This document shows, one piece after another, positions 9,884 to 18,811 of a stretch of 64,000 nucleotides of DNA. The stretch spans positions 1,736,001 through 1,800,000 of the forward strand of contig NZ_CP010271.1 of assembly GCF_001456355.1 (NCBI RefSeq), read 5' to 3'. The DNA comes from Mycobacteroides saopaulense (GTDB lineage: Bacteria > Actinomycetota > Actinomycetes > Mycobacteriales > Mycobacteriaceae). The notes beneath the pieces are model-generated. The model was given only the letters and a program-made list of their open reading frames with translations. It was not told where the DNA came from and searched no databases. Position 1 is the first letter of the stretch, and the number at the start of each line of letters is the position of its first letter. The translations under genes were made by a program, and so were the position numbers.

Positions 9884-10966
9884 GTGCTGGAACATTCCTG
9901 GCCCCAGGTGTTGGGGGAGCTGACCAACCGTCGCGACCTTGCGGCAGGGCAGGCGGCCTGGGCCATGGACCAGATCATGACGGGGACGGCGACACCAGCC
10001 CAGATCGCGGCCTTCGGGGTCTCGATGCGGATGAAGCGTCCGACCTCGGACGAGGTGTCCGAGCTGGCCGACACCATGCTGTCCCACGCGATCGGCTTTT
10101 CCTCCGGCGCGGATGGCGGCCCCATCGGTGCCAACGCCGTCGACATCGTCGGCACCGGGGGCGACGGCGCCAATACGGTGAACCTGTCCACCATGGCCTC
10201 GATCGTGGTGGCGGCCTGCGGGGTGCCGGTGGTCAAGCACGGCAACCGGGCGGCATCCTCCCTGGCCGGTGGCGCCGACACGCTGGAGGCGCTGGGTGTG
10301 CGCATCGATCTGGGCCCCGATCAGGTGGTGAGCAGTCTTGCCGAGGTCGGTATCGGATTCTGCTTCGCGCCGCATTTTCATCCGTCGTACCGGTACGCCT
10401 CGGCGGTGCGCCGCGAGATCGGCGTTCCCACCGTCTTCAACCTGCTGGGTCCTCTGACGAATCCGGCCCGCCCGAGGGCGGGTCTGATCGGCTGTGCTTT
10501 CGCCGACCTGGCCGAGGTCACCGCGGGGGTGTTCGCGGGGCGCGGGGCCAGCGTGCTGGTGGTGCACGGTGACGATGGACTCGACGAGCTGACCACCACC
10601 ACGACCAGCACCATCTGGCGGGTTCAGGCGGGCACCGTCGACAAGCTGCGGTTCGACCCGGCGGCCTTCGGGTTCGCGCGGGCACGGCTGGAGGAGTTGG
10701 TAGGTGGCGATCCCGGGTTCAACGCCGCGGAGGTTCGGGCGGTGCTGGGTGGTCGCGCGGGTGCCGTGCGGGACGCGGTGGTGCTCAATGCGGCCGGCGC
10801 GATGGTCGCGCACGCCGGGTTGGCCAGCGATGCCCAATGGGTGCCCGCCTGGGAGGACGCGCTGGCCCGAGTGTCCACCGCGATCGACTCAGGGGCCGCG
10901 GCGGCGCTGCTGGACCAGTGGATCACTGTCAGCCGGCGACTCGGGAAGGAACAAGACGAGACGTGA
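9884..10966 (+). CDS. trpD: Anthranilate phosphoribosyltransferase
   Basis: Second step of tryptophan synthesis, joining anthranilate and PRPP. 360 residues from the GTG at 9884; the open frame to 9743 has no conserved residues. Signatures: the PRPP-binding [15 protein letters not shown] motif, KHGNRAASS, the anthranilate-site [11 protein letters not shown], and [13 protein letters not shown]. It stands alone, away from other trp genes, in the same place as Rv2192c of M. tuberculosis. No Shine-Dalgarno sequence is present; CCATTT lies 5 bases upstream of the start codon and may act as a -10 for a leaderless mRNA. Confidence 0.95.
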   Translation: MLEHSWPQVLGELTNRRDLAAGQAAWAMDQIMTGTATPAQIAAFGVSMRMKRPTSDEVSELADTMLSHAIGFSSGADGGPIGANAVDIVGTGGDGANTVNLSTMASIVVAACGVPVVKHGNRAASSLAGGADTLEALGVRIDLGPDQVVSSLAEVGIGFCFAPHFHPSYRYASAVRREIGVPTVFNLLGPLTNPARPRAGLIGCAFADLAEVTAGVFAGRGASVLVVHGDDGLDELTTTTTSTIWRVQAGTVDKLRFDPAAFGFARARLEELVGGDPGFNAAEVRAVLGGRAGAVRDAVVLNAAGAMVAHAGLASDAQWVPAWEDALARVSTAIDSGAAAALLDQWITVSRRLGKEQDET

Positions 10967-10975
10967 GCGGCGGAT

Positions 10976-11851
10976 CTATATCCACGGTTGCCGGTTGTTG
11001 AACCAGGCTTGATAGTCGGGGTGGCTGTCCAGGAACGGTTGGATCTGAGCGCGTCTTAGCTCCCAGGGGAACTGGTGCACTCGCGCGAATTCTTCGGCCA
11101 GGTCGGGGTGGGCGTCGAGATAGTCCTGGACGTCAGGTGGGTAGGGCGCGTTGTCGTTGGTGGGGCACCGATATGGGCACGTGTCCGTCCAGGTGGGTTG
11201 CCAGTTGTCCCAGTAGCCGCTATTGGCCCAGTCGTAGGCATATGTGTCATCCCAGGCCAGGTCGCGGTTCCAATTCCAGTGATAGGGCCAGCGGTGCCGC
11301 GCGTACAGCTCTGAATCGCCGGTAGGCCTTTGGCCGGGCTTGGCGGCCTCCTGGCGTCCCGGCTCGTTGCCGCCGGATGCGGGTGCTGGTGTGGTCTTGG
11401 CTGGCGCGGCCGACGGGTTGGTGCTCGTCGACGGTTCGTCTGCGGCGGCGGTAGGTGCCGTGGACACCGGCGCCTTGGCCGCGGGCACCGGTGTGGCCGC
11501 GGTGCTGCTGGCTGGTTCGTGTGGCTGGGCCGTCGGTGGCACTGGGGCGTTGCCGCCCTTGGGGGGCTCTGCCGGATTCTCCTCGTGAGGGGTTGACAGG
11601 GGTGTCTGTGCTTGTGGCGGGGTCGCCGATGCTGCGGGGGCAGGCGCCACCGGTGCGGGCGCCGCTGCGGGTTCGGGTAGGGATACCGCCGGTGCGGGTG
11701 CCGTCACAGGTTCGGGCACAGACACCACAGGAGCCGGGGCGGGGGCGGGCGGATCGGGGGGTGCCGCCCAGCCGAAGGCGGGCGAGCAAATCATCACTAC
11801 GGCAATCGATCCCGATACGAACAGGAGCCGCCTACCCCGTGACCGTTTCAT
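10976..11851 (-). CDS. Secreted Pro/Ala-rich protein with Trp/Tyr-rich C-terminal domain
   Basis: Not recognised as a named gene. 291 residues: a clear Sec signal peptide (KRSRGRRLLFVSGSIAVVM, cleavage after about residue 29, FGWA), then about 150 residues of low-complexity Ala/Pro/Thr/Glu, then a compact C-terminal domain (about 180-291) rich in Trp, Tyr, His and Asp. That domain has one Cys pair (CPYRC) and two similar short helical segments, DYLDAHPDLAEEF and PFLDSHPDYQAWF. The L-x-x-HPD pattern recalls mycobacterial haemophore-like secreted proteins, but this link is weak. It is convergent with trpD at 9 bases and looks like an accessory envelope or exported ligand-binding protein. Confidence 0.7.
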   Translation of the reverse strand: MKRSRGRRLLFVSGSIAVVMICSPAFGWAAPPDPPAPAPAPVVSVPEPVTAPAPAVSLPEPAAAPAPVAPAPAASATPPQAQTPLSTPHEENPAEPPKGGNAPVPPTAQPHEPASSTAATPVPAAKAPVSTAPTAAADEPSTSTNPSAAPAKTTPAPASGGNEPGRQEAAKPGQRPTGDSELYARHRWPYHWNWNRDLAWDDTYAYDWANSGYWDNWQPTWTDTCPYRCPTNDNAPYPPDVQDYLDAHPDLAEEFARVHQFPWELRRAQIQPFLDSHPDYQAWFNNRQPWI

Positions 11852-11971
11852 GGTTTTCTCCGCGTCTGTGATGCCGACAAATTCGCCCTCGCCAATGCGA
11901 TAGTGCCTGCGGTAACTGGCGATAGCGTCGTCGGCAACTGTGAAAAACCTGTGTCTTCAGGCCAACTCGTG

Positions 11972-12577
11972 TCAGTCAGTCGCCAACTGCTGGCGTGCGA
12001 GCGCTTGCCACTGCTGCAGGTGCGGGTCGGTCGCGGGATTCCGCGGGGTGATGGCATAGGTCAGTGCGACTCCGCGCATGCTGGTGTTCAGTAATTCGCG
12101 CAGTGCCGTGTACTGCGGGCGTGCGGTGAGCGTCGGCCCAAAGAAGTTGTCGGTCGCGGTTCGGACCAGCTGTCCGATGGCGTGTTCCTCGGGGGCCAGT
12201 GCTGCTCGTAACTCTTTGTGGGTCCGCGCCGCGATCCACAACTCCATGGACGCCCAGAAGTATGGCTGCGCGTAGGTCGCCCACATGCTGGCGACGGCAG
12301 CGTCGATTCGCTCGTCCGGACCATCCGGCCAGTCGGTGCGATCACGTTGCGCGCGAACGCGTTCCTCGGCTAGATGGTGCACAGCCGCGACCAGTAATGC
12401 ATCGCGGGAAGGGAAATGGTGTAACAGCTTGCCGCGGGACACGCCGGCTTCCTGCTGAATCCGGACGGTGGTCGCCGCGGCATAACCCTCAGTGACCAGG
12501 ATGTCGAGTGCCGCGTCGAGAATGCGGCGTCGGCTCTCGCGGCTTCTGGCCTGTTCGGCGCGTTGGGTGGCTACCAC
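11972..12577 (-). CDS. TetR-family transcriptional regulator
   Basis: 201 residues with an N-terminal helix-turn-helix (about 15-62; signature ATTVRIQQEAGVSRGKLLHHF) typical of TetR proteins, and an all-helical ligand domain. GTG start 9 bases past the stop of the acyl-CoA dehydrogenase gene on the same strand, so the two form an operon. By family habit it would repress its own operon, probably at the large palindrome upstream of the dehydrogenase. The ligand is likely a CoA ester or fatty acid, given the partner enzyme; that is inference. Confidence 0.88.
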   Translation of the reverse strand: MVATQRAEQARSRESRRRILDAALDILVTEGYAAATTVRIQQEAGVSRGKLLHHFPSRDALLVAAVHHLAEERVRAQRDRTDWPDGPDERIDAAVASMWATYAQPYFWASMELWIAARTHKELRAALAPEEHAIGQLVRTATDNFFGPTLTARPQYTALRELLNTSMRGVALTYAITPRNPATDPHLQQWQALARQQLATD

Positions 12578-12586
12578 CTGTGCAGG

Positions 12587-13819
12587 CTATCCGGTCACGT
12601 CACGCCCGATGAGCCGCCGCGCGATGACCCACTGCTGCAGTTCGTTGGCACCCTCGAATATTTCGAGGATCTTCGCGTCGCGGTAGAGCTCTTCGAGCCG
12701 TACGGATTCGCCGGTTTCGGCTACCCGCCGCGCGAATCCGTAGCCGCCGTGGATCTGGAGAGCGTCGCGCACGGTGTCTACCGCGACCCTGGTTCCATGG
12801 GCCTTGGCCATCGCGGCTTCGGGTTCGGCGCTTGCTTCGCCGCGATCCAATCGGGCCGCGGCCTTCTGGTAAAGCGAACGGGCGCATTCGATTTCGGTAG
12901 CACGCTCGGCCATTTTGAATTGCCAGTACTGCATCCTGCCGAGCGGTCCGCCGAACAGGTTGCGGGTGCGCAGGCGGTGCACGGCAAGATCCAGCGCCGC
13001 CTGCGCGACGCCGACGCCGGCGGCGCCTATGCCGATTCGCCCACGGGTGAGACATGAGATCGCGACCGACAGACCCGCACCGACGTCGCCCAGCACATTC
13101 TCGGAGGGGACGAAGACATCCTCGAACACGATGTCGGCGGTGAGCTGGCCGCGGTGGCCCATCTTCAGATCGGGGTCTCCGACCCGGATGCCGGGGGAGT
13201 TCTTCAGATCGATCAGGAGCATCGTCTGGCGTTCGCCGGTGCGCACCAATGCGGCCACCCACTGCGCGACAACGCTATTGGTGATCCATCGCTTGCGCCC
13301 GTTCACGATGAATCCGCCCGATGTCTCCTGTGCCACCGTGTGCATTGCCCCGACGGACAAGTCGCTGCTGGCATCCGGCTCGGTGGTCGCGAAGGAAAAC
13401 GCCTGCTGGCCCGACACGAGTTCGGGGATGAGGGCCTCGCGCAACGTGTCCGAGGCAAACGCGAGGGCCTGTGGCACCAGAATGCACTGCCCGTCATAGA
13501 CGCCGGCCATCGACGACGAGTGATACGCGATTTCCTCGGTGACGGTGCATGTCCCGAGTGCCGGGTAAGACAGGCCGAGTCCGAAGGGGTGCGCGAACGG
13601 GACGGCGAATAGCCCGGCATCGGCGAGGCCGCGGAACGCGTCCCAGGGGAAGCTGTCGCGGGTCTCCTCCTGTGCACCGATTCTGCGGGCCACCGGTGCC
13701 AGCGTGCGCTCGATCGCCGACCGCGCGCGATGTCGGAGTTCGACCACTTCATCGGGTAACCAGATGTCGCAGGACATCACATCCTGTGTGCGTGCCACGG
13801 TCGTCAGCTGTGCGGTCAC
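12587..13819 (-). CDS. Acyl-CoA dehydrogenase family protein
   Basis: FAD-dependent dehydrogenase of 410 residues that would introduce a double bond at C2-C3 of an acyl-CoA. Domains follow the family order: N-terminal helical (about 20-135), beta domain with FATTEPDASSD and RKRWITNSVVAQ, and C-terminal helical with QIHGGYGFARR. The catalytic Glu is in the EIFEGANELQ motif. The Leu-rich YRDAKILEIFEG ending fits the short/branched-chain type; the substrate is unknown. GTG start with a strong AAGGAGG at 13827-13833. First gene of an operon with the TetR gene. Confidence 0.88.
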   Translation of the reverse strand: MTAQLTTVARTQDVMSCDIWLPDEVVELRHRARSAIERTLAPVARRIGAQEETRDSFPWDAFRGLADAGLFAVPFAHPFGLGLSYPALGTCTVTEEIAYHSSSMAGVYDGQCILVPQALAFASDTLREALIPELVSGQQAFSFATTEPDASSDLSVGAMHTVAQETSGGFIVNGRKRWITNSVVAQWVAALVRTGERQTMLLIDLKNSPGIRVGDPDLKMGHRGQLTADIVFEDVFVPSENVLGDVGAGLSVAISCLTRGRIGIGAAGVGVAQAALDLAVHRLRTRNLFGGPLGRMQYWQFKMAERATEIECARSLYQKAAARLDRGEASAEPEAAMAKAHGTRVAVDTVRDALQIHGGYGFARRVAETGESVRLEELYRDAKILEIFEGANELQQWVIARRLIGRDVTG

Positions 13820-13830
13820 GAGCGAGCCTC

Positions 13831-13880
13831 CTTGTCGTCTACATAAACAGTCATATCAGACTGTTTATGTAGACGACAAG
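13831..13880. promoter_or_regulatory. 22-bp perfect inverted repeat, likely TetR operator/promoter
   Basis: Arms at 13831-13852 and 13859-13880 are perfectly complementary over 22 bases, with a 6-base centre (ATATCA). The inner part reads ACATAAACAGTC and its complement. The left arm runs into the AAGGAGG of the acyl-CoA dehydrogenase gene, so the palindrome covers its promoter/leader, and the right arm ends 10 bases before the MerR operator. Its length exceeds a normal single TetR site and could fit two dimers or an mRNA hairpin. Confidence 0.75.
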
Positions 13881-13890
13881 ATATGCGAGC

Positions 13891-13918
13891 TTGACCCTGT
13901 AGTGCGCTACAGGGTCAA
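13891..13918 (+). promoter_or_regulatory. MerR operator within the merR-merB promoter
   Basis: Perfect palindrome TTGACCCTGTAG-TGCG-CTACAGGGTCAA (12-4-12). Its left end supplies a -35 (TTGACC, 13891-13896). AACAAT at 13917-13922 is a fair -10, giving a 20-base spacer, the overlong spacing that MerR-family activators correct by twisting DNA. The ATG of merR lies 6 bases after this -10, so the transcript is probably leaderless. Confidence 0.85.
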
Positions 13919-13928
13919 CAATGGCGTC

Positions 13929-14333
13929 ATGCGCAGTGGCGAGGTGGCCTCCGAGGCCGGCGTGAGTGTTCAGACGGTGCGGTATTACGAACGCCGGGGC
14001 CTGCTTTCGCGGCCGCCGCGGTCCTCGTCGGGATACCGGGCCTACCCGGTGGACGCCGTCGAGGTCGTCCGTTTTGTCAAGAGAGCACAGGAACACGGAT
14101 TCACACTCGATGAGGTCGACGAACTGCTGCAGCTGGCCGACGGTGGGCCCGAGGACTGTCAGGCCGCTCGTGACCTGGCGCAGTCCAAAATCGACCAACT
14201 GGCAGCGAGGGCAGCCGAACTAAACCGGATGATGCGGTCGCTGACCGACCTCGTCGATACTTGCGACCGACCACGCAAGGACCGCAGCTGCCCGCTTGTC
14301 CGGACCCTGAACAACGAGGGGACGGCACGATGA
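13929..14333 (+). CDS. merR: MerR-family mercury-responsive regulator
   Basis: 134 residues. N-terminal winged helix (about 1-70) with SVQTVRYYERRGLL and SGYRAYP, then a dimerisation helix. Cysteines at 77, 112 and 121 have spacings of 35 and 9, identical to the Hg(II) ligands Cys82, Cys117 and Cys126 of classical MerR, so this is a mercury sensor rather than a generic MerR relative. The ATG at 13929 is the first usable start in frame; the frame is open further upstream but crosses the operator. Its stop overlaps the merB-like start (ATGA), so sensor and enzyme are translated together. Confidence 0.9.
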   Translation: MRSGEVASEAGVSVQTVRYYERRGLLSRPPRSSSGYRAYPVDAVEVVRFVKRAQEHGFTLDEVDELLQLADGGPEDCQAARDLAQSKIDQLAARAAELNRMMRSLTDLVDTCDRPRKDRSCPLVRTLNNEGTAR

Positions 14334-15337
14334 ATCTGGAGATCCTGCAGGTGCCCGACTGCCCGAATGTCGCAGTGCTGCAAGACCGAATCGCTGACGC
14401 GCTGGAGGCGGAACGCGTTACCGCGACAATCGTCCACCGCGTGATAGAGAGTCTGGCCGCCGCCGAGCAGTTCGGTATGACCGGGTCGCCAACGTTACTC
14501 GTCGACGGCAAGGACCCCTTCGGTGAACCCGGGCTGGCACCCGCGGTGTCCTGTCGCCTGTATCCGGCGGAGGACGGCAATCGATACGACGGAGCGCCAT
14601 CGGTCACCGCACTTCGCGCCGTCCTGCGCGTCGTCCGCGACAACGACTGCGATGCGACCGTCGCGACGTTGGGGCAGTGGAGTGGTTTGACGCTGCCCGA
14701 GGGCACCATCGAGCGCGCGATTCATGGTGCCGCCTTGCGCGCCTTTGCATTCGGTGGCGTGGCGCCCACACCGGACGAGCTCGCCGCGGTCTCCGGCGTC
14801 GACATGGCAGTGGTGGGTGCCGTGCTGGAAAATCTCCACCGGACGGACATCATTCGTCTTGACGACGAGGGCCGAATCGCTTCGGTGTATCCGTTCTCCG
14901 CGACCGCCACGGAGCATCGGGTTCGGATCCATGGCGGTGCCGAGGTGTATGCGATGTGTGCGGTCGACGCACTGGGGATTTCCGCGATGTTGGGTGGCCG
15001 ACCTATCACCATCGATTCGGTCGACCACCACACGTCCGGGGCCATCGCTATCCGGGTGGACGGCGATGCCGCGACAGCCGATCCGGAATCCGTGGTGGTT
15101 TTCCTCGGGATGCAGATGGCAGAGGGTCCGCGGGCGGAAACCTGCTGCGGCCACATCAATTTCTTCACGGACTACGAGTCGGCCGAAACGTGGTCGGCCG
15201 CGCACCCGCAAGTGACCGGAACCGTGCTTGATCTGGCTGCCGCGACTCGATGTGGCGTGGCGCTCTTTGGCTCCTTGCTGACCAGAGAAGCCGACGGGAC
15301 CGCCGTCAGCCCGCAGCCCGGGAATGAACAGGGCTAG
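14330..15337 (+). CDS. merB: Thioredoxin-like domain fused to organomercurial lyase (MerB)
   Basis: 335 residues in two parts. Residues 1-90 look like a thioredoxin-fold domain with a single active-site-like Cys11 (PDCPN instead of CxxC) and the cis-Pro segment GSPTLLVDG. Residues 100-335 resemble alkylmercury lyase, which splits the carbon-mercury bond. Catalytic residues line up as Cys210, Asp213 (CAVD) and Cys273 (CCGHINFF), the same 3 and 63 residue spacings as Cys96, Asp99 and Cys159 of MerB. No merA reductase follows. The end overlaps the convergent exonuclease gene by 32 bases. Strong as a MerB relative; activity on organomercurials is inferred. Confidence 0.85.
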   Translation: MNLEILQVPDCPNVAVLQDRIADALEAERVTATIVHRVIESLAAAEQFGMTGSPTLLVDGKDPFGEPGLAPAVSCRLYPAEDGNRYDGAPSVTALRAVLRVVRDNDCDATVATLGQWSGLTLPEGTIERAIHGAALRAFAFGGVAPTPDELAAVSGVDMAVVGAVLENLHRTDIIRLDDEGRIASVYPFSATATEHRVRIHGGAEVYAMCAVDALGISAMLGGRPITIDSVDHHTSGAIAIRVDGDAATADPESVVVFLGMQMAEGPRAETCCGHINFFTDYESAETWSAAHPQVTGTVLDLAAATRCGVALFGSLLTREADGTAVSPQPGNEQG

Positions 15338-17099
15338 CGACCCTGACCAGCTCGGCCATTCCCCAGTCGTCTTGATGGACGCTGTGTGCCATGCGTGCAC
15401 TATGCGCTGTCGCCACCCAATCCCGCAGCGGGCCAGAGCATCCCGTGGCCTCGGCGTAGCCCTGGGTCGAGGACACGATGCGTACTCCGGGCTCGGCCAG
15501 CCAGCGGGTGACCAGCCCGATCTCCTCGGGTGCGGCCCCGCCGAACGGTTCCGGTGTGGGTAGCACCACCTGAGCCGACGCCGAGGCCGCCGCCACCACC
15601 GGCATCGGGGGGACGCCGCGGCGGGCGACCGCGGCACCGGCCAGTTGTCCGTGTCGCACTACCGCGAGCTGCCATCCGCCCGCGCCGTCGGGGCGTGCGG
15701 CGATCAGCTCCTCGATACGCGAGAGCGCGTGTAAGCGGTGCTGGCGGGCCAGGGCTCCGATGAGGGCGGCCGCCGCGTCGCGTTGTCGCGCTGCGGTTTC
15801 GTAGCGTGAGAGGGCGCCGAGTTCGGCCACCCGGTCGCACATGGCGTGCAGCGGATCTCCTTGTGTGCCCGCGAGGACGGCGAGCGCCGTGACGAGGCAG
15901 TCCCGGTATCCGACCGCGTCCACCCCGGCCGGCGCGGGACACGGCGAGGCGGTGTCGTGCGGGTAGGACTGGCCGTCACAACCGGGGCCATGCCGTCCGT
16001 TGGTGCCGATGCGCGTGGTGCAGGTGCGGACGCCGCTGAACCGGGCAAGGGTCAGGGCGGCGGTCGTCGCGTCGCCACGCGCACGAAACGGGCCGAACAT
16101 GGACCGTCCGCCGGTGGTTCGGACGACGGCGAACCGGGGGAACGGCTCGTCGGTGAGCACCACCCACCACCAGCGATGCGGGAAGCGGGACTTGCGGTTG
16201 TACGGTGGTGCGTGCGCACCCAACAGTCGCAGCTCGCGCACCGCGGCCTCCAGCGGGTGCGCGCAGGTCACGTGGTCCACCGTGGTTGCGAGGGTGACCA
16301 TCTCGCGCATCCGGCCGCGGGGGTCCGCGCCGGTGAAGTACTGCTGCACCCGTCGGCGCAGGTTGACAGCAGTGCCCACGTACAGCACCTCGCCCGATGG
16401 TCCGCGGAACAGGTAAACCCCTGGTGCGTAAGGCATTCCATCGGCCAGGGTGCGCTTGCCACGTAGCTCGTTGGGCACATGGGTGCGATAGCGTCGCAGC
16501 TCACCCATGGTGTCGACGCCTTGGTTGCCCACCCGGCCGATGAGCGCGTGCAGGACGTCGACGGTGGCCCGGGCATCGTCGAGCGCACGGTGGTTGGGGG
16601 TGGTCGTCGCGCCGAGCAGCTGGGCCAGCGCACCCAGGCTCACGCGGGGGGCCTCATCGCGCGAGAGCACCCGGCGCGCCAGCCGGACGGTGCACAGCAC
16701 GGTGGGGTGCGGCCAGTCGATTCCGCATTGCCGTGCGGCGGCCTTGAGGAACCCGATGTCGAAACCGGCGTTATGGGCGACCAGTACTGCGCCGCGGGCG
16801 AATTCGAGGAAAGCCGGCAACACCTGTTCGATCGGTGGCGCGTCCACCAGCATTGCCGAGGTGATGCCGGTGAGACGGACGATCTGTGGTGGCAGCGATC
16901 GTTTCGGATCGACCAGCGTGGCCAGCTCTCCAAGTACCTCGCCGCCACGCACCTTCACCGCGCCGATCTCGGTGATCGCGTCGTTCTCCGCACTGCCGCC
17001 GGTTGTCTCCAGGTCCACCACCACAAAGGTGGTGTCGCGCAGCGCCTGCGCCGATGACCCCGACGAGGAGTCCACCTCGTCGAAGGTCAGTTGCGTCAT
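15306..17099 (-). CDS. DnaQ-type exonuclease fused to GIY-YIG (UvrC/Cho-like) nuclease
   Basis: 597 residues. N-terminal DEDDh 3'-5' exonuclease (about 24-190): [21 protein letters not shown] and [12 protein letters not shown] hold the acidic metal ligands and the catalytic His. Then a GIY-YIG domain (about 222-300) with [29 protein letters not shown], given here as GVYLF and [12 protein letters not shown]. The C-terminal part (about 300-597) resembles the middle of UvrC/Cho with Cys-containing segments. Such fusions are common in actinobacteria (Rv2191) and are thought to act in nucleotide excision repair, but the exact role is not settled. ATG start at 17099. Confidence 0.88.
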   Translation of the reverse strand: MTQLTFDEVDSSSGSSAQALRDTTFVVVDLETTGGSAENDAITEIGAVKVRGGEVLGELATLVDPKRSLPPQIVRLTGITSAMLVDAPPIEQVLPAFLEFARGAVLVAHNAGFDIGFLKAAARQCGIDWPHPTVLCTVRLARRVLSRDEAPRVSLGALAQLLGATTTPNHRALDDARATVDVLHALIGRVGNQGVDTMGELRRYRTHVPNELRGKRTLADGMPYAPGVYLFRGPSGEVLYVGTAVNLRRRVQQYFTGADPRGRMREMVTLATTVDHVTCAHPLEAAVRELRLLGAHAPPYNRKSRFPHRWWWVVLTDEPFPRFAVVRTTGGRSMFGPFRARGDATTAALTLARFSGVRTCTTRIGTNGRHGPGCDGQSYPHDTASPCPAPAGVDAVGYRDCLVTALAVLAGTQGDPLHAMCDRVAELGALSRYETAARQRDAAAALIGALARQHRLHALSRIEELIAARPDGAGGWQLAVVRHGQLAGAAVARRGVPPMPVVAAASASAQVVLPTPEPFGGAAPEEIGLVTRWLAEPGVRIVSSTQGYAEATGCSGPLRDWVATAHSARMAHSVHQDDWGMAELVRVASPVHSRAAG

Positions 17100-17130
17100 G
17101 TGGTGACGGTAAGACCAGGGACCGACATTT

Positions 17131-17153
17131 CGGGTTCACGCCACGGGGGTACA
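17131..17153. repeat. 23-bp direct repeat, copy 1 (3' end of methyltransferase gene)
   Basis: The first 20 bases, CGGGTTCACGCCACGGGGGT, followed by ACA are identical at 17961-17983. The repeat covers the last codons and stop of the minus-strand methyltransferase gene plus 5 bases beyond the stop. Confidence 0.8.
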
Positions 17154-17894
17154 GATCAACGCGAATGCGTCCCTCGTCGCCTCCACACCGTCTGCCCCAA
17201 TCGACTGCCCAAGGCGTAAGCGCAGTTCGGCGCGCTGAGGATCGTCGAGCATTAGATACCTGGAGAGCGTGAGCACCATCTCCGTGTATGTCTCCGCCGG
17301 GAACTGTAGCTGCTGGGTGAAATGCCGACGCTCTGCGTGGTAGCCGGCCCGCTCGATCGTCTGGACGAGTCTGTCCCTCTCGGAGTCCGTCGGCTTTTGT
17401 GTGGACTGGGTTCTGTAGTCGGCGAGTATTGCGCCGATGTCTTGCCGGGCCGGCCTGGTGGGCACGATGTGATTCCACGCCAAGACTAATCGGCCACCGG
17501 GGCGCAGGATCCCCAAAGTCTTCTCCAACGCCAACTGGGGCTGCACCCAGTGGAACGACTCAGCGAACAGCACCATCTCAAATGAACGTCCGGAGGGCGC
17601 CCAATCTTCGTACGACGCCACTTCCACGTCGATGCCCTTGGCTGCAGCGACCTGAGCCATCCGGGCGTCGGGTTCCACGGCAGTCACCTGTGCTCCGGCG
17701 GCTGTCAGCTGCGTGGACGCGATGCCCGTGCCCGCGCCGACATCCAGAATCCGTGGACGGCTGCCGGTGGGCACTAGTTCGTCGATGAATGCCTGCGGGT
17801 AGCGCGGGCGGTACCTGTCATACGAGTCCGCCACGCCTCCAAAGGATTCAGCTCTGCGGCGGTCTGTGTATGTGAGGCGCGGCTGCTCGGTCAT
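17136..17894 (-). CDS. Class I SAM-dependent methyltransferase (tandem copy A)
   Basis: 252 residues from the ATG at 17894; the frame is open far upstream but that part is a shadow of the neighbouring copy. SAM-binding motif I is ILDVGAGTGIAS (about 50-61) and motif II is VTAVEPDARM. The N-terminal DRRRAESFGGVADSYDRYRP and the FHWVQP motif are those of the UbiE/Methyltransf_11 type often found in actinobacteria. About half the residues match copy B just downstream of its coordinates (17966-18718), with the same order throughout. The substrate is unknown. No RBS stands out. The paralogues lie head to tail on the minus strand with 71 bases between them. Confidence 0.85.
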   Translation of the reverse strand: MTEQPRLTYTDRRRAESFGGVADSYDRYRPRYPQAFIDELVPTGSRPRILDVGAGTGIASTQLTAAGAQVTAVEPDARMAQVAAAKGIDVEVASYEDWAPSGRSFEMVLFAESFHWVQPQLALEKTLGILRPGGRLVLAWNHIVPTRPARQDIGAILADYRTQSTQKPTDSERDRLVQTIERAGYHAERRHFTQQLQFPAETYTEMVLTLSRYLMLDDPQRAELRLRLGQSIGADGVEATRDAFALICTPVA

Positions 17895-17960
17895 ATCGTC
17901 AGCATGCCTAGGAATCCTGGGCAGCCACTTAAAGCCGCTTGTCAGTTGTCGCAACGTTTC

Positions 17961-17983
17961 CGGGTTCACGCCACGGGGGTACA
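17961..17983. repeat. 23-bp direct repeat, copy 2 (3' end of paralogous methyltransferase)
   Basis: Identical to 17131-17153. It extends 5 bases past the stop codon, so the match is not only amino-acid conservation; a duplication footprint or gene conversion is likely. Confidence 0.8.
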
Positions 17984-18718
17984 AAGCAACGCGAGTGCGT
18001 CGTTCGTGGTGTCGACGCCACCGTCGCCGATCTTCTCTTCGAGCCGCGACCGTAACTGGCTCCGTTTGGCCGGGTCGAGTGTGAGGTGATTGGAATACGT
18101 GAAGACCATGTCCAGATAGGCCTGCGTGGAGAAGTGCTTCCGTTCCAGGAAATGCAGGTGCCGCACGTGATACCCGGACTTCTCGATCACCGGGGACACC
18201 GCGTCCTCGGTGTCGATGGAGGGGCGCCTCGTGGTGTCCAGGAAATCGGAGTAGACGGTGTCCAGGTCGCGCCGTGTCGGGGCGGTGGGTTCGATGCGGT
18301 TCCACACCAGGGCGAGCCGCCCGCCGGGGCTGAGCACTGTGCGCACTTTCTCCAATGCGGCGTGGGGCTCCACCCAATGAAAGGACTGCGCGAACAACAC
18401 CAGATCGAATGTCCGGCCAGCCGGCTGCCAGTCCTCGAACGTGGCGACCTCGACGTCGATGCCCTTGGCGGTCGCCGCGCGGGCCATCCGGGCGTCCGGC
18501 TCCACGGCGAGCACCTCGGCGCCCGAGGCGAGCAGCTGGGCGGCCGCGATTCCGGTACCCGCTCCCACGTCCAGGGCACGCACCCGAGCACCGGAGACCA
18601 GTTCGTCGATCAGTGGTTGTGGGTAGCGGGGACGGTGGCGGTCGTAGGCATCGGCGGATTCTCCGAACGACTCGGCCCGTCGGCGGTCGGTATGTGCTGG
18701 TTGTTGCTCATCCGTCAT
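17966..18718 (-). CDS. Class I SAM-dependent methyltransferase (tandem copy B)
   Basis: 250 residues from the ATG at 18718. Motif I is ALDVGAGTGIAAAQ, motif II VLAVEPDARM, and the catalytic-region FHWVEP is present. The N-terminus TDRRRAESFGESADAYDRHRP and the last four residues TPVA are shared with copy A. Order on the minus strand is B then A, so B may provide the promoter for both. The two probably arose by local duplication and then diverged; the most different parts are about residues 140-215, where substrate-binding elements usually lie. Function unknown. Confidence 0.85.
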   Translation of the reverse strand: MTDEQQPAHTDRRRAESFGESADAYDRHRPRYPQPLIDELVSGARVRALDVGAGTGIAAAQLLASGAEVLAVEPDARMARAATAKGIDVEVATFEDWQPAGRTFDLVLFAQSFHWVEPHAALEKVRTVLSPGGRLALVWNRIEPTAPTRRDLDTVYSDFLDTTRRPSIDTEDAVSPVIEKSGYHVRHLHFLERKHFSTQAYLDMVFTYSNHLTLDPAKRSQLRSRLEEKIGDGGVDTTNDALALLCTPVA

Positions 18719-18811
18719 ACCGCCAGGGTGCCAGGCAGCGGCTACTTGTCGGTGGGCGCGGATACGGTCCGCTCGAACCCGAAAGAACGACTCAATGGGA
18801 GAGGAGGAGCC

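Noticed and set aside
13831..13880. Transposon end or insertion sequence remnant at the 22-bp inverted repeat
   Set aside because: The two arms are only 6 bases apart, so there is no room for an element, and no target duplication or transposase is near.
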